DNA from: Microbacterium sp. Root61
Lineage (GTDB): Bacteria; Actinomycetota; Actinomycetes; Actinomycetales; Microbacteriaceae
Assembly: GCF_001427525.1 (NCBI RefSeq)
Contig: NZ_LMGU01000001.1
Coordinates: 2,017,788 to 2,081,787, forward strand
DNA length: 64,000 bases
Reading direction: 5' to 3'
The translations under genes were made by a program, and so were the position numbers. The notes below the pieces were generated by a model, which ran no database searches, was not told where the DNA came from, and saw only the letters and a program-made list of their open reading frames with translations. Of the stretch, positions 9,143-19,528 are shown in pieces (positions within the stretch are counted from its first letter, which is position 1; the number at the start of each line of letters is the position of its first letter).

Positions 9143-10642
9143 TCAGTGCATCGTCGGGATGACGAAGCTCGCTCCCTCCTTGATACCCGAGGGCCAGCGG
9201 CTCGTAACCGTCTTGGTCTTCGTGTAGAAGCGGAAGGCGTCGGGGCCGTGCTGGTTGAGGTCGCCGAAGCCGGACTTCTTCCAGCCGCCGAACGTGTGGT
9301 ACGCGATCGGCACCGGGATCGGCACGTTGACGCCGACCATGCCGACGTTGACGCGGGCGCTGAAGTCGCGCGCGGCGTCGCCATCGCGCGTGAAGATCGC
9401 CACGCCGTTGCCGAACTCGTGGTCGCTGGCCATGGCGAGCGCCTGCTCGTAGTCATCGGCGCGCGCGATGATCAGCACCGGACCGAAGACCTCTTCCTTG
9501 TAGATGGTCATGTCGGTCGTGACGTTGTCGAACAGGGTGGGGCCGAGGTAGAAGCCGTTCTCGAACCCGGGAACCACGATGCCGCGACCGTCCGCGAGGA
9601 GGGTCGCACCCTCATCGACGGCCTGCTGGATGTAGCCGTTCACGCGGGCGACGGCCTCGGCGCTCACGAGCGGCCCGTAGTCGACGTCGTCGGCCAGTGC
9701 CGGACCGACGCGCAGCTCGGCGACCCGCTCGGCGAGCTTGGCCGAAAGTGCGTCCGCGGTCTCGGCACCCACCGGGACGGCGACGGAGATCGCCATGCAG
9801 CGTTCGCCGGCCGAGCCGTAACCGGCGCCGATCAGGGCGTCGGCGACCTGATCGAGGTCGGCGTCCGGCATCACGATCATGTGGTTCTTGGCGCCGCCGA
9901 AGCACTGGGCGCGCTTGCCGTGGATCGCGGCGGTCTCGTAGATGTACTGGGCGATGGGCGTCGAGCCGACGAAGCCGACGGCCTTGATGCGGTCGTCCGT
10001 CAGCAGCGCATCGACGGCCTGCTTGTCGCCGTTGACGACGGAGAAGACGCCGGCCGGCAGCCCCGCCTCCAGGAACAGCTCGGCCAAGCGCAGCGGTACG
10101 GAAGGGTCCCGTTCGCTGGGCTTGAGGATGAATGCGTTGCCCGCGGCGAGCGCCGGGCCGGCCTTCCAGAGCGGGATCATCGCGGGGAAGTTGAACGGGG
10201 TGATGCCGGTGACGACGCCGAGTGGCTGACGCATGCTGTAGACGTCGATGCCCCCACCGGCGTTCCACGAGTACTCGCCCTTCAGCAGGTGCGGGGCTCC
10301 GAGCGAGAACTCGATGACCTCGATGCCCCGCTGGATGTCGCCTTTGGCGTCATCCACGGTCTTGCCGTGCTCGCTGGAGAGCAGTCGCGCGAGCTCTTCG
10401 TTGTCGCGGGCGACGAGTTCGATGAACTTCTGCAGCACGCGGGCGCGTTTCTGCGGGTTCGTTTCGCCCCAGGACACCTGTGCGACCTCGGCCGCAGCGA
10501 TGGCGGCGGAGACCTCGTCTGTGCTGGCCAGCGGCACTCGGGCCTGCACCATTCCGGTGCTCGGATCGAACACATCCGAGAAGCGTCCCGAGGTTCCGGC
10601 CACGTGCTCGCCGTTGATGAAGTGTGTGAGTTCGCGCGTCAT
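9143..10642 (-). CDS. mmsA: CoA-acylating methylmalonate-semialdehyde dehydrogenase
   Basis: A 499-residue aldehyde dehydrogenase that converts methylmalonate semialdehyde, NAD and CoA into propionyl-CoA, CO2 and NADH. It has the family-typical GGAKNHMIVMPDADLD segment and the catalytic Cys in GERCMA (about residue 282). Length and sequence match MmsA closely. The ribosome binding site GGAAGGA precedes the ATG at 10642. It heads the mmsA-acyl-CoA dehydrogenase-mmsB operon, divergent from a thiolase, and delivers propionyl-CoA that the prp genes at the far end of the window could consume. Confidence 0.95.
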   Translation of the reverse strand: MTRELTHFINGEHVAGTSGRFSDVFDPSTGMVQARVPLASTDEVSAAIAAAEVAQVSWGETNPQKRARVLQKFIELVARDNEELARLLSSEHGKTVDDAKGDIQRGIEVIEFSLGAPHLLKGEYSWNAGGGIDVYSMRQPLGVVTGITPFNFPAMIPLWKAGPALAAGNAFILKPSERDPSVPLRLAELFLEAGLPAGVFSVVNGDKQAVDALLTDDRIKAVGFVGSTPIAQYIYETAAIHGKRAQCFGGAKNHMIVMPDADLDQVADALIGAGYGSAGERCMAISVAVPVGAETADALSAKLAERVAELRVGPALADDVDYGPLVSAEAVARVNGYIQQAVDEGATLLADGRGIVVPGFENGFYLGPTLFDNVTTDMTIYKEEVFGPVLIIARADDYEQALAMASDHEFGNGVAIFTRDGDAARDFSARVNVGMVGVNVPIPVPIAYHTFGGWKKSGFGDLNQHGPDAFRFYTKTKTVTSRWPSGIKEGASFVIPTMH

Positions 10643-10681
10643 TGCGGTTCCTTCCCAGGCGCATCCGCGCCGACATGGGAC

Positions 10682-10703
10682 AATAGTACGACATCAAACT
10701 ATT
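10682..10703. promoter_or_regulatory. Imperfect palindrome in the mmsA/thiolase divergent promoter region
   Basis: AATAGT and ACTATT form inverted arms separated by 10 bp; read on the minus strand the core is ATAGTTTGAT followed by GTCGTACTAT, matching at 7 of 10 mirrored positions. It lies 40 bp upstream of mmsA and about 100 bp upstream of the thiolase. The shape suits a MarR- or TetR-type dimer. No clear -35/-10 pair was identified. Confidence 0.4.
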
Positions 10704-10804
10704 TATTTGGGCCTACAAGTACTTTCTCCGCGGATACGATGAAGTCACACTGTTTCGGGACCTGCCGCGCATAGGCGGGTCGTCCGCTCGAAGAGGAGAT
10801 CGTC

Positions 10805-11974
10805 ATGTCCGCTGTCATCGTTGCCGGAGCCCGGACCCCCGTCGGGAAACTGCTCGGGTCGCTCGCGGATGTCACCGCGCCCGAGCTGGGCGGGATCGCG
10901 ATCGGTGCGGCACTCTCGCGCGCCGGTGTCGAAGGCGCAGAGCTCGACGGCGTCTACTTCGGCAACGTCATCCAGGCCGGAGTCGGCCCCAACACCGCCC
11001 GGCTGTCGGCCGTCGCGGCCGGCATCCCGCTGCACGTTCCGGCGACGACCATCAACAAACTGTGCCTCTCGGGACTCACCTCGATCGGCCACGCGGCCTT
11101 GGCGATCTCGGGCGGGCTCGGCAGGGTCATGGTCGCCGGCGGCACCGAGTCGATGACGAACGCGCCGCACCTGACCCACGTGCGCAAGGGCGTGAAATAC
11201 GGTGCCGGTGAACTCGCCGACGCACTGGACCGCGATGGTCTGATCTGCGGGATCGAGAACGAGGTCATGGGCGCCGGCACCGAACGGCACCAGGCGCCGC
11301 TCGGCCTCACCCGCGCCGAGCAGGATGAGTTCGCGGCCCGCTCGCACGAGCTCGCCGCGATCGCCGCGGACAACGGCAGCTTCGCCGAGGAGATCACGCC
11401 CGTCACGATCCGCTCACGTCGCGGCGACCGGGTCGTCGACCGGGACGAGGGCATCCGTCCCGGCACCACCGCCGAGTCGCTGGGCGGACTGCGCCCGGCC
11501 TTCGCGCCCGACGGCACGATCACGGCCGGGTCGGCCTCTCAGCTCTCCGACGGTGCCGCCGCCGTCGTCGTGATGGACAAAGCAGAGGCCGAACGCCGCG
11601 GCCTCACATGGATCGCCGAGATCGTGACCTACGCGACGGTCGCCGGCCCGGACCCGTCGCTGCTGCACCAGCCGGCGAACGCGATCACGAAGGCGCTCGC
11701 CCAGGCGGACCTCACGGTGGCGGACCTCGACCTGGTCGAGATCAACGAGGCATTCGCCAGCGTCGCACTGGCCTCCACGCGCGCCCTGGGCGTCGACCCG
11801 GGCATCGTCAACGTGAACGGCGGGGCGATCGCGATCGGCCACCCCGTAGGCATGTCCGGCGCCCGGCTCGTGCTCTCGCTGGCGCTGGAGCTGCGTCGCC
11901 GGGGCGGCGGCGTCGGCGCCGTGGCCCTCTGCGGCGGCGGCGGCCAGGGCGACGCCCTCATCATCCGCGCGTAG
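10805..11974 (+). CDS. Acetyl-CoA C-acyltransferase (thiolase)
   Basis: A 389-residue biosynthetic/degradative thiolase with all catalytic elements: nucleophilic Cys in NKLCLSG (residue 87), the [10 protein letters not shown] histidine motif, and the C-terminal Cys in [10 protein letters not shown]. It would cleave 3-ketoacyl-CoA or condense acetyl-CoA in the cytoplasm. The ATG follows an AGAGGAG site. It is divergent from mmsA and converges with the HtaA-domain gene, with which it shares a terminator. This intact thiolase contrasts with the Cys-lacking thiolase-fold protein at 32539-33696. Confidence 0.95.
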   Translation: MSAVIVAGARTPVGKLLGSLADVTAPELGGIAIGAALSRAGVEGAELDGVYFGNVIQAGVGPNTARLSAVAAGIPLHVPATTINKLCLSGLTSIGHAALAISGGLGRVMVAGGTESMTNAPHLTHVRKGVKYGAGELADALDRDGLICGIENEVMGAGTERHQAPLGLTRAEQDEFAARSHELAAIAADNGSFAEEITPVTIRSRRGDRVVDRDEGIRPGTTAESLGGLRPAFAPDGTITAGSASQLSDGAAAVVVMDKAEAERRGLTWIAEIVTYATVAGPDPSLLHQPANAITKALAQADLTVADLDLVEINEAFASVALASTRALGVDPGIVNVNGGAIAIGHPVGMSGARLVLSLALELRRRGGGVGAVALCGGGGQGDALIIRA

Positions 11975-11982
11975 CGTTCCGA

Positions 11983-12016
11983 CTCGAGGTCAGGGTGTGG
12001 AGATCCTGACCTCGAG
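11983..12016. terminator. Bidirectional stem-loop between convergent genes
   Basis: A perfect 12-bp stem CTCGAGGTCAGG/CCTGACCTCGAG encloses a 10-nt loop. It begins 9 bp after the thiolase stop and overlaps the last codons of the convergent HtaA-domain gene. No strong T-run follows on either strand. Confidence 0.65.
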
Positions 12017-12490
12017 GTCGTCGAACAGTGTGCCGGCAGCATAGACGTCGTTGAACAGGCCTTCCGCACCGGGCGCGAGCCTGCTCTCCAGGTAGAGCGC
12101 GGCGGAGTTCTCCCCCACCGCGACCTGCAGGACCGAGACCTCGACCAAGTCGCGGGCGCCGGTGCGGACGACGCCCCGGCTGTCGGTGAGCACGAGCTCC
12201 AGCTCGCCGAGCCGCAGGTCGATCATGCCGCCGTGGCCGAGGAAGCGCACTCCTCCGGCGAACGAGAGCGTGCCGTCGAGCGCATCGAGGTCGAATCCGG
12301 TCGCCTCGGCCAACGGGAAGTAGAAGCGTCCGTCGGGCAAGGACCCTGCGCTGCCATCAAGGGTTTCAGACCCCATCGCGCCGCGCAGCACGTAGCTGCG
12401 GAAGCTCTCCCGTACCCCCCAGGCGAGGCCCGTCGTCTGCACCGACTGCACCGGCTCGGACTTCTCGTCGACGATCTCCACTGATCTCAC
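11990..12490 (-). CDS. HtaA-domain protein (haem-binding type), soluble
   Basis: A 166-residue protein made almost entirely of one HtaA domain, the haem-binding CR module of corynebacterial HtaA/HtaB. The opening [14 protein letters not shown] carries the conserved Tyr, and [12 protein letters not shown] carries the conserved His of that domain. Unlike known HtaA proteins it shows no signal peptide or membrane anchor, so it appears cytoplasmic. The start is GTG at 12490, or possibly a second GTG at 12481 with better spacing from an AGAGG site. It stands alone, with no haem importer nearby. Binding of haem or another small hydrophobic ligand is inferred from the family. Confidence 0.75.
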   Translation of the reverse strand: MRSVEIVDEKSEPVQSVQTTGLAWGVRESFRSYVLRGAMGSETLDGSAGSLPDGRFYFPLAEATGFDLDALDGTLSFAGGVRFLGHGGMIDLRLGELELVLTDSRGVVRTGARDLVEVSVLQVAVGENSAALYLESRLAPGAEGLFNDVYAAGTLFDDLEVRISTP

Positions 12491-12623
12491 CTCTCGCGCT
12501 GGTCGTCGTGCGCTCTCCCGAGGACGACGATGTGGGGGCGCTCCCCCCGCGCGCCCAACCTATCAACTTCTGATCATTTATCACGAAATCGACGAGTGAT
12601 CGGCCCGACGCCCGCGCGTCGGT

Positions 12624-13514
12624 TCACTCGCGCAGCGCGGCTCGCAGCCGTCCGGCTTGGCCGGAGGAGACGAAATGCGCCGCCCACAGCACCGCGACCA
12701 GCAGCAGTGCGATCGCCGGATCCCACATGTCACCGGTGAGTTCGACCTCGACGTCCGCGTCTGGGGGGAGCCATTGCTGGAAGATCCGCATCAGGGTGGG
12801 GAAGGTCGGCAGGATGAACCAGACGATCACGGCCGCGATCCAGGGGTAGACGAACGCCGAGATCCACCGCCACAGCCCGGGGAGTGCGCGCAGCAGGTCC
12901 ACGACGAGATGCACGCTCTCATAGAGGAGCGCGATCGTGAGGACGAACAGCAGGGTACCGAGCTGGATGCCGGCGAGTTCGCCGGGATCATCGGCGAAGC
13001 CCTCCTCCATCAGCAGCGGCCCGAACACCGCGATCCCGACGGCCGTACCCGCTACCGCCAGGACGAGCGTGATGCTCGTCGTGTTGCCGAGCCTGTGCAG
13101 CGAGTCCCAGATCGCCCGTCGCGGCCCTGCGAGGCGGAAACCGTCGCGGGGGGTGAACAGCTCGGCCGTGGCATAGGCCAGCAGGGCCGCGATGACGTAG
13201 ACGAGCGCGGCCTGCGCGAGCAGCGCCAGCATCCATGCGGCGAAGAAGAGGGCGGCGAAGTCGTCGTCGATGTGCGCCAGGGCGCGCTGCACCAGCAGCG
13301 GCACGACGCCCGACGTGAGGACGACGGCGACGGCCACCAGCATCCCGTACAGCACCATGAAGATCCGCGCGGGACGGATGCCGCCGGCCACGGTGCCGGA
13401 GAGGCGGCCCTGCTCGCGCAGCAGCGCACCGGTGCGCGCCGCGGACGCGCGGAAGCGCCCCGCGAACCCTCGCAGACGCGCTGCGATCCCTCGCGGGGTG
13501 CCTCCGTCGACCAT
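12624..13514 (-). CDS. Polytopic membrane protein of unknown function
   Basis: A 296-residue integral membrane protein that I do not recognise. A basic N-terminal 45 residues (many Arg) precedes about six hydrophobic segments (for example FMVLYGMLVAVAVVLTSGVV and LLFVLTIALLY), with a short acidic loop near FADDPGE and another before the last segment (LPPDADVEVELTGD). No transporter or enzyme motif is visible. It lies 22 bp upstream of the YCII gene's stop on the same strand but probably forms its own unit. Confidence 0.7.
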   Translation of the reverse strand: MVDGGTPRGIAARLRGFAGRFRASAARTGALLREQGRLSGTVAGGIRPARIFMVLYGMLVAVAVVLTSGVVPLLVQRALAHIDDDFAALFFAAWMLALLAQAALVYVIAALLAYATAELFTPRDGFRLAGPRRAIWDSLHRLGNTTSITLVLAVAGTAVGIAVFGPLLMEEGFADDPGELAGIQLGTLLFVLTIALLYESVHLVVDLLRALPGLWRWISAFVYPWIAAVIVWFILPTFPTLMRIFQQWLPPDADVEVELTGDMWDPAIALLLVAVLWAAHFVSSGQAGRLRAALRE

Positions 13515-13536
13515 GCGCTGAGTCTAGGGCTCGCGC

Positions 13537-13869
13537 TCAGTCGTCCCACACGGCGAACGCGCGCAGCTCGATCTGGCCGTTGCGGGCCATCGGATGCCGC
13601 GACGCGATCTCGATCGCCTCCTCGAGGCTGTCGACCTCGAGGATGTCGAAGCCGAAGATCACTTCAGTGGTCTCCGCGAACGGGCCACGGGTGGTGAGCA
13701 CCTTGCCGCCGCGCACGCGCACGACGGTGGACGAGGCGGGCGGTTCGAGCACCTCGCCGATGATGCGCTTGCCGGATGCATCGAGCGGGTCGACCCAGAG
13801 GTCGATGTCGGAGTCATCCTTCGGCTCATCCGGCTGGCTGTCGCTGACGACGAACATCATGTACTTCAT
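13537..13869 (-). CDS. YCII-related (DGPF-type) protein
   Basis: A 110-residue protein of the YCII-like/DGPF family: MKYMMFVVSD at the start, the GPFAETTEVIFGFDILEVDS core and a SLEEAIEIASRHP helix are typical of these small ferredoxin-like-fold proteins. In actinobacteria they often occur near sigma-factor genes but none is present here. The biochemical role is unknown for most members. The ATG has a GGAAGGA site. The gene follows the pntAB terminator. Confidence 0.85.
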   Translation of the reverse strand: MKYMMFVVSDSQPDEPKDDSDIDLWVDPLDASGKRIIGEVLEPPASSTVVRVRGGKVLTTRGPFAETTEVIFGFDILEVDSLEEAIEIASRHPMARNGQIELRAFAVWDD

Positions 13870-13915
13870 GGACTGATCCTTCCGTTCGGAACGGGTTTCA
13901 TCCAGGGCGTCGAAC

Positions 13916-13950
13916 GAATGTGGACGGGATCGACGATCCCGTCCACATTC
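13916..13950. terminator. Terminator after pntAB
   Basis: A perfect 16-bp stem (GAATGTGGACGGGATC and its complement) closes a 3-nt GAC loop, 9 bp beyond the pntB stop. TTTT follows on the plus strand, none on the minus strand, yet the position fits termination of the minus-strand pntA-pntB operon before the YCII gene. Confidence 0.8.
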
Positions 13951-13958
13951 TTTTCGAG

Positions 13959-15368
13959 CTACAGCGCGCGGAGGATGTCCTCGACGCGATCCTTCGCGTC
14001 ACCGAACAGCATCTGCGCGTTGTCGCGGTAGAACAGCGGGTTCTGCACGCCGGCATAGCCGGACGCCATCGATCGTTTGAACACGACGACGTTCTCGGCC
14101 TCCCACACCCGCAGCACAGGCATCCCGGCGATCGGGCTGCTCGGGTCTTCCGCCGCGGCGGGGTTGACGGTGTCGTTCGCGCCGATGACGAGCACCACCG
14201 TCGTGTCGGCCAGATCGTCGTTGACCTCGTCCATCTCCAGGACGATGTCGTAGGGCACCTTCGCCTCGGCCAGCAGCACGTTCATGTGCCCCGGGAGGCG
14301 CCCCGCGACGGGATGGATGCCGAAGCGCACGTCCACGCCGCGCTCGCGCAGGCGGGTGGTGAGTTCGGCGACGGGGTACTGCGCCTGGGCGACGGCCATG
14401 CCGTAGCCCGGGGTGATCACGACGCTCTTCGCGTTCACGAGCAGCTCGGCGACATCCGCCGCGTTGGTCTCGCGGTACTCGCCCTCCTCTTCATCGCCCT
14501 TCGCCGCGGCGACGACCCCGAATCCGCCGAGGATCACGGAGAAGAAGGACCGGTTCATCGCCTTGCACATGATGTAGGAGAGGTACGCACCGGAGGAGCC
14601 GACCAGGGCACCCGTCACGATCAGCAGGTCGTTGTTGAGCAGGAAGCCCGCCGCGGCGGCCGCCCAGCCCGAGTAGCTGTTGAGCATCGAGACGACCACG
14701 GGCATGTCGCCGCCGCCGATCGAGGCGACCAGGTGCCAGCCGAGCGCGAGCGCCAGCACCGTGACGGCTACGAGCAGCCAGAGCTCGGGTGTGATGACGT
14801 ACCAGGTCGTGAGGACGACGAACAGGACGAGCGCCGTCGCGTTGAGGATGTTCTTGCCCGGCAGCATCAGCGGCCGGGAGGAGATCTTCCCGGAGAGCTT
14901 GAGGTACGCGACGATCGAGCCGGTGAAGGTGACCGCGCCGATGAAGACGCCAATGAAGACCTCGGCGTGGTGGATGTCGCGCAACGGACCGACCAGGTGC
15001 GGCGGCGCCAGGGCGCCGTTCCAGCCGACGATGACGGCGGCGAGACCGACGAAGCTGTGCAGCAGGGCGATGAGCTCGGGCATGCCGGTCATCTCGACGA
15101 CACGCGCGCGCCACAGCCCGATGGCGGCACCGATGATCACGGCGACGAACAGCAGGACGATCCCGATCTGCGCTTGCGGGTCGCCCCAGGCGCCGGTGAC
15201 CGAGACCCAGACGGTGACCACGAGGGCGATCGTCATGCCGACGATGCCGTAGGTCACGCCGGAGCGGGACGTTTCGTGCTTGCTCAGCCCCGCGAGGCTG
15301 AGGATGAACAGCAGGGCGGCGACGATATAGGCCGCGCCGACGAGGGATTCTGCAGAGAACAAGTTCAT
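13959..15368 (-). CDS. pntB: NAD(P) transhydrogenase subunit beta
   Basis: A 469-residue membrane subunit of the proton-translocating transhydrogenase, which exchanges hydride between NADH and NADP using the proton gradient. About eight to nine hydrophobic segments fill the first 270 residues; the C-terminal dIII domain binds NADP, seen in [40 protein letters not shown] and DTVNPAA. The gene follows pntA after 16 bp. NADPH from it could feed the P450 and reductive steps encoded later, but it is a general housekeeping enzyme. Confidence 0.96.
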   Translation of the reverse strand: MNLFSAESLVGAAYIVAALLFILSLAGLSKHETSRSGVTYGIVGMTIALVVTVWVSVTGAWGDPQAQIGIVLLFVAVIIGAAIGLWRARVVEMTGMPELIALLHSFVGLAAVIVGWNGALAPPHLVGPLRDIHHAEVFIGVFIGAVTFTGSIVAYLKLSGKISSRPLMLPGKNILNATALVLFVVLTTWYVITPELWLLVAVTVLALALGWHLVASIGGGDMPVVVSMLNSYSGWAAAAAGFLLNNDLLIVTGALVGSSGAYLSYIMCKAMNRSFFSVILGGFGVVAAAKGDEEEGEYRETNAADVAELLVNAKSVVITPGYGMAVAQAQYPVAELTTRLRERGVDVRFGIHPVAGRLPGHMNVLLAEAKVPYDIVLEMDEVNDDLADTTVVLVIGANDTVNPAAAEDPSSPIAGMPVLRVWEAENVVVFKRSMASGYAGVQNPLFYRDNAQMLFGDAKDRVEDILRAL

Positions 15369-15384
15369 TTCCTAGGGTCCTTGC

Positions 15385-16932
15385 TTACTTGCCAGCGGGG
15401 CTGGAGCCCTTGGAGAACATGGCCAGCATGCGTTTGGTCACCGCGAACCCGCCGAAGATGTTGATGCTCGCCACCAGGACGGCCACCGCCGCGAGGATCT
15501 GCACGATGAGGTTCGGCTGGGTGATCTGCAGGATGGCGCCGACGACGATGATGCCGCTGATCGCGTTGGTGACGCTCATCAGGGGCGTGTGCAGCGCGTG
15601 CGCGACCTTGCCGATGACGTAGAACCCGATCACGACCGAGAGCATGAGCACCGTGAAGTGCTGCGGCAGCGGCGCCGGCGCGAACAGGTTCACCAGGAAC
15701 AGGGCGACCACGCCGACGAACAGCCACACGGCCTTCGCTCCGCGACTGATGCCCTTCTTCACGGGTGCGGCGACAGGGGCTGCCACCGCGGCAGCCGGCG
15801 GGGCGGCCGAAACGGTGACCGGGGGCGGCGGCCAGGTGGAGGCGCCATCGCGCACGACCGTGACCGTGCGCTGAACGACGTCGTCGAAGTCGAGCGTGAA
15901 CTCGCCGTCTTTGCCGGGGGTCAGCAGCGCCATCAGGTTGACGAGGTTCGTGCCGTACAGCTGCGAGGCCTGCGCCGGCAGCCGCGACGCAAGATCGCTG
16001 TAGCCGAGGATCGTCACTCCGTTCGGAGTGACGACCTTCTCGCCCGAGACCGAGCCCTCGACGTTGCCGCCCTGGGCCGCTGCCATGTCGACGATGACGC
16101 TGCCCGACTTCATGCTGGCCACATCGGCCGCGGTGATCAGCACAGGTGCTGCGCGCCCCGGGATCAGCGCCGTCGTGATGATGATGTCGACGTCGCGCGC
16201 CTGCTCGGAGTAGATCTCGGCGGCACGGCGGTCGTAGGCCTCGCTCGTCGCCTTGGCGTAGCCGTCGGTGGACTTGTCGACGGCGACGTCGACCGCGAGG
16301 TACTCGCCGCCGATGGACTTGACCTGGTCGGCGACCTCGGGACGGGGGTCGGTCGCACGGACGATGGCGCCGAGGCTGGATGCCGCACCGACCGCCGCGA
16401 GGCCGGCGACTCCGGCGCCGGCGACCAGCACCTTGGCGGGCGGCACCTTTCCGGCGGCGGTGACCTGGCCGGTGAAGAAGCGGCCGAATTCATGCGCGGC
16501 CTCGATCACCGCCCGGTAGCCGGAGATGTTCGACATCGACGAGAGCACATCCATCGACTGCGCCCGCGAGATGCGGGGCACCGCGTCCAGGGCGAGGGCA
16601 GTGATGCCGCGCTGCGACAGCGCCTCGACCAGATCGGGGCGCAGGTTGGGGCTGAGCATGCTGACGAGGGTGGCGCCGTCCCGCAGCGCCGCGATCTCCT
16701 CGGGCACCGGCGGGTTGACCTTCAGCACGATGTCCGAAGCCCACGCCTGTGCACGGTCGACGATGGTCGCGCCGGCCGCGGCGAATGCGGCATCCGAGAA
16801 GGATGACTTCGCCCCCGCCCCGGATTCGACCGAGACCTCGTATCCGAGACCGATGAGCTTGCCCACCGTCGTCGGCGTCGCGGCGACGCGTGTCTCGTGG
16901 TCCTGTTCGGCCACGATGCCGATCATTGTCAT
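15385..16932 (-). CDS. pntA: NAD(P) transhydrogenase subunit alpha (single chain)
   Basis: A 515-residue alpha subunit. Residues 1 to about 375 form the NAD-binding dI domain ([18 protein letters not shown] at the start, [20 protein letters not shown] for the dinucleotide fold, [13 protein letters not shown] later); a Pro/Ala-rich linker follows, and the last roughly 120 residues contain four hydrophobic helices. This is the undivided E. coli-like form; many actinobacteria split it. The ATG at 16932 has an AAGGGAG site. A 183-bp region separates it from ppsA upstream; it contains a weak 7-bp hairpin at 17040-17060 and no clear promoter. Confidence 0.95.
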   Translation of the reverse strand: MTMIGIVAEQDHETRVAATPTTVGKLIGLGYEVSVESGAGAKSSFSDAAFAAAGATIVDRAQAWASDIVLKVNPPVPEEIAALRDGATLVSMLSPNLRPDLVEALSQRGITALALDAVPRISRAQSMDVLSSMSNISGYRAVIEAAHEFGRFFTGQVTAAGKVPPAKVLVAGAGVAGLAAVGAASSLGAIVRATDPRPEVADQVKSIGGEYLAVDVAVDKSTDGYAKATSEAYDRRAAEIYSEQARDVDIIITTALIPGRAAPVLITAADVASMKSGSVIVDMAAAQGGNVEGSVSGEKVVTPNGVTILGYSDLASRLPAQASQLYGTNLVNLMALLTPGKDGEFTLDFDDVVQRTVTVVRDGASTWPPPPVTVSAAPPAAAVAAPVAAPVKKGISRGAKAVWLFVGVVALFLVNLFAPAPLPQHFTVLMLSVVIGFYVIGKVAHALHTPLMSVTNAISGIIVVGAILQITQPNLIVQILAAVAVLVASINIFGGFAVTKRMLAMFSKGSSPAGK

Positions 16933-17115
16933 GCACTGCTCCCTTGCACTGAGCGTCGCGCCCGACAGGCAGGCTCGACGGACTCCTCCAACAACCTCTC
17001 AACATAGGGGCGCGCGGGCGCCTCAGCCCCGTGTTCGATCCGATCTGCGCGAAAGATCGGGCAACATTTCACTTCCCGCAAGAACGAGAACGGATGCCGC
17101 GCCCCACCGCCGCCG

Positions 17116-19503
17116 TCAGGTCAGGGCGGGCGTCGCCCGTCGCGAGAGCGCCATCCAGGTCTCCACGACCGTGTCGGGGTTCAGCGACATCGACTCGATG
17201 CCCTGGTCCAGCAGCCACTCCGCGAGGTCGGGGTGATCCGAAGGCCCCTGTCCGCAGATGCCGATGTACTTGCCGCGACGCAGGCACGCCTCGATCGCCA
17301 TGGCGAGCATCTTCAGCACGGCCGGGTCGCGCTCGTCGAAGGTCTGGGCGACCAGCGCCGAGTCGCGATCGAGCCCGAGGGTGAGCTGGGTCATGTCGTT
17401 GGACCCGATCGAGAACCCGTCGAAGTGGTCGAGGAACTCATCGGCCAGGAGCGCGTTGGAGGGCACCTCGCACATCATCACGACCTCCAGCCCGTTCTCG
17501 CCGCGGCGCAGGCCGTTCTCGGCGAGCAGCTCGACGACGGCAGCGCCCTCGGCGACCGTCCGCACGAACGGGATCATGATCTTGACGTTGGTGAGACCCA
17601 TCACGTCGCGGACGTGGCGGATCGCCTCGCACTCCATGTCGAAGCACGCGCGGAAGTCCGGGGAGATGTAGCGGGAGGCCCCGCGGTACCCGATCATCGG
17701 GTTCTCCTCGTGCGGCTCGTACCGGTCGCCGCCGAGCAGGTTCGCGTACTCGTTGGACTTGAAGTCGCTCATCCGCACGATGACGGGCTCCGGCGCGAAC
17801 GCCGCCGCGAGCATCGAGACGCCCTCGGCCACGCGTTGCACGAAGAACTCCCGCGGCGACGGGTAGGCCGCGATGCGCTCGGCGATCTCGGCCTGCAGCG
17901 GCGCCGGCAGGGTGTCGTACTCGAGCAGCGCCCGCGGGTGGATGCCGATCTGCCGATTGATCACGAACTCCAGCCGCGCCAGCCCGACCCCGCGGTTCGG
18001 CATCCGCGAGAAGGAGAAGGCCTGATCGGGGGTGCCGACGTTCATCATGATCTTGACCGGAATCTCCGGCATCCGATCCAGCCGCGTCTCCTCCTCGGCG
18101 AATTCGAGAAGCCCCTGGTAGACGAATCCGTCGTTGCCCTCGGCGCAGGACACCGTGACGTCGAGACCGTCCGGGAGCACGCGGGTCGCATCCCCGGTGC
18201 CGACGACGGCGGGGATGCCGAGCTCCCGCGCGATGATCGCGGCGTGGCACGTGCGCCCGCCGCGGTCGGTGACGATCGCGGACGCCTTCTTCATGATCGG
18301 CTCCCAGTCGGGATCGGTCATGTCGGCCACGAGCACGTCGCCGGCGCGGAAGGTGGCCATGTCGTCGATGCTGCGGAGTACGCGCACGGCGCCGGAGCCG
18401 ATCCGCTGGCCGATCGCGCGACCGACCGAGAGCACGTCGCTGCGCTCCCGCAGCACGAAGCGGCGCATGACGTTGCCGTCGGCGCGCGAAACCACCGTCT
18501 CGGGTCGGGCCTGCAGGATGTACAGCTTGCCGTCGATGCCGTCGCGGGCCCACTCGATGTCCATCGCGCGCCCGTAGTGCTGCTCGATCGTCACGGCGTG
18601 CCGGGCGAGCTCCTCGACCTCGGCATCGGTGATGCTGAGGCGGCCGCGCTCGGCGGCGTCGACGTCGGCGAACACGGTGCTGCCGCCGAGGTGCACGCCG
18701 GCCGCGTACCGCATCGCGATCGCCTTCTCACCGACCGCGCGCTTCAGTATCGCGGGCCGACCGGCGGCGAGCGCCGGCTTGTAGACGTAGAACTCGTCGG
18801 GGTTCACGGCGCCCTGGACGACGGCCTCGCCGAGTCCGTACGAGCTGGTGATGAACACGGCGTCCTCGAACCCGGACTCGGTGTCGACGGTGAACATGAC
18901 GCCCGAGGCGCCGATGTCCGAGCGCACCATGCGCTGGACGCCGACCGACAGCGCCACATCGTGGTGATCGAATCCGTTGTGCACGCGGTAGGAGATCGCG
19001 CGGTCGTTGTAGAGCGAGGAGAACACGTGGCGGACGGCCTGCAGGATGTTCTCGATGCCGTCGATGTTCAGGAACGTCTCCTGCTGTCCGGCGAACGAGG
19101 CATCCGGAAGGTCCTCGGCGGTCGCCGAAGACCGCACGGCCCACGACACGGAGTCGGGCTCCGGGTCGTTCTCGACGAGGCGCGCGTAGGCGGAGCGGAT
19201 GTCGCGATCGAGGTCTGCCGGAAGCGGCTGCTGCTCGATCCAGGCGCGGACGGATGCGCCGACCTGGGAGAGCGCGGCGACATCGTCGATGTCGATCGCC
19301 TCGACCGCGGCGCGGATGCGCTGGTCGAGACCCCCCTCCGCCAGGAACGCGCGATAGGCGTCCGCCGTCGTGGCGAACCCTCCGGGTACGCGCACGCCCG
19401 CACCGGAGAGGTTCGAGACCATCTCGCCGAGGGACGCGTTCTTGCCGCCGACCTGCGGCAGGTCGTGCATGCCGACTTCGTCGAACCAGAGGATGTTGCT
19501 CAT
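17116..19503 (-). CDS. ppsA: Phosphoenolpyruvate synthase (pyruvate, water dikinase)
   Basis: A 795-residue gluconeogenic enzyme converting pyruvate and ATP to PEP, AMP and phosphate. The N-terminal ATP-grasp domain begins [11 protein letters not shown]; the phosphohistidine domain shows [18 protein letters not shown] with catalytic His 420 and the neighbouring Thr that PpsR phosphorylates; the C-terminal PEP-binding domain has CEVPSNAL and GSNDMTQ followed by CGQGPSDHP. The start [11 protein letters not shown] at 19503 has an AGAGG site; an upstream in-frame ATG at 19536 overlaps ppsR and is less likely. PEP synthesis fits growth on substrates that yield acetyl- and propionyl-CoA. Confidence 0.96.
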   Translation of the reverse strand: MSNILWFDEVGMHDLPQVGGKNASLGEMVSNLSGAGVRVPGGFATTADAYRAFLAEGGLDQRIRAAVEAIDIDDVAALSQVGASVRAWIEQQPLPADLDRDIRSAYARLVENDPEPDSVSWAVRSSATAEDLPDASFAGQQETFLNIDGIENILQAVRHVFSSLYNDRAISYRVHNGFDHHDVALSVGVQRMVRSDIGASGVMFTVDTESGFEDAVFITSSYGLGEAVVQGAVNPDEFYVYKPALAAGRPAILKRAVGEKAIAMRYAAGVHLGGSTVFADVDAAERGRLSITDAEVEELARHAVTIEQHYGRAMDIEWARDGIDGKLYILQARPETVVSRADGNVMRRFVLRERSDVLSVGRAIGQRIGSGAVRVLRSIDDMATFRAGDVLVADMTDPDWEPIMKKASAIVTDRGGRTCHAAIIARELGIPAVVGTGDATRVLPDGLDVTVSCAEGNDGFVYQGLLEFAEEETRLDRMPEIPVKIMMNVGTPDQAFSFSRMPNRGVGLARLEFVINRQIGIHPRALLEYDTLPAPLQAEIAERIAAYPSPREFFVQRVAEGVSMLAAAFAPEPVIVRMSDFKSNEYANLLGGDRYEPHEENPMIGYRGASRYISPDFRACFDMECEAIRHVRDVMGLTNVKIMIPFVRTVAEGAAVVELLAENGLRRGENGLEVVMMCEVPSNALLADEFLDHFDGFSIGSNDMTQLTLGLDRDSALVAQTFDERDPAVLKMLAMAIEACLRRGKYIGICGQGPSDHPDLAEWLLDQGIESMSLNPDTVVETWMALSRRATPALT

Positions 19504-19528
19504 TGCGGTGCCTCTTTCATGTTGCGGG

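Noticed and set aside
7721..10774. A 1017-codon open frame on the plus strand opposite mmsB, the acyl-CoA dehydrogenase and mmsA.
   Set aside because: It is Arg/Asp/His/Gly-rich, matches no family and is antisense to three well-recognised genes; such frames are expected in high-GC DNA.
12571..12576. TGATCA upstream of the HtaA-domain gene.
   Set aside because: The flanks do not match the GATaTTT-core-AGnTA pattern. A six-base core is expected several times by chance in 64 kb, and others occur inside coding regions, for example near 17957 and 23326.
17040..17060. Seven-base hairpin CCGATCT/AGATCGG in the ppsA-pntA gap as a terminator.
   Set aside because: The stem is short and lacks a T-run; I leave it unannotated as a terminator.
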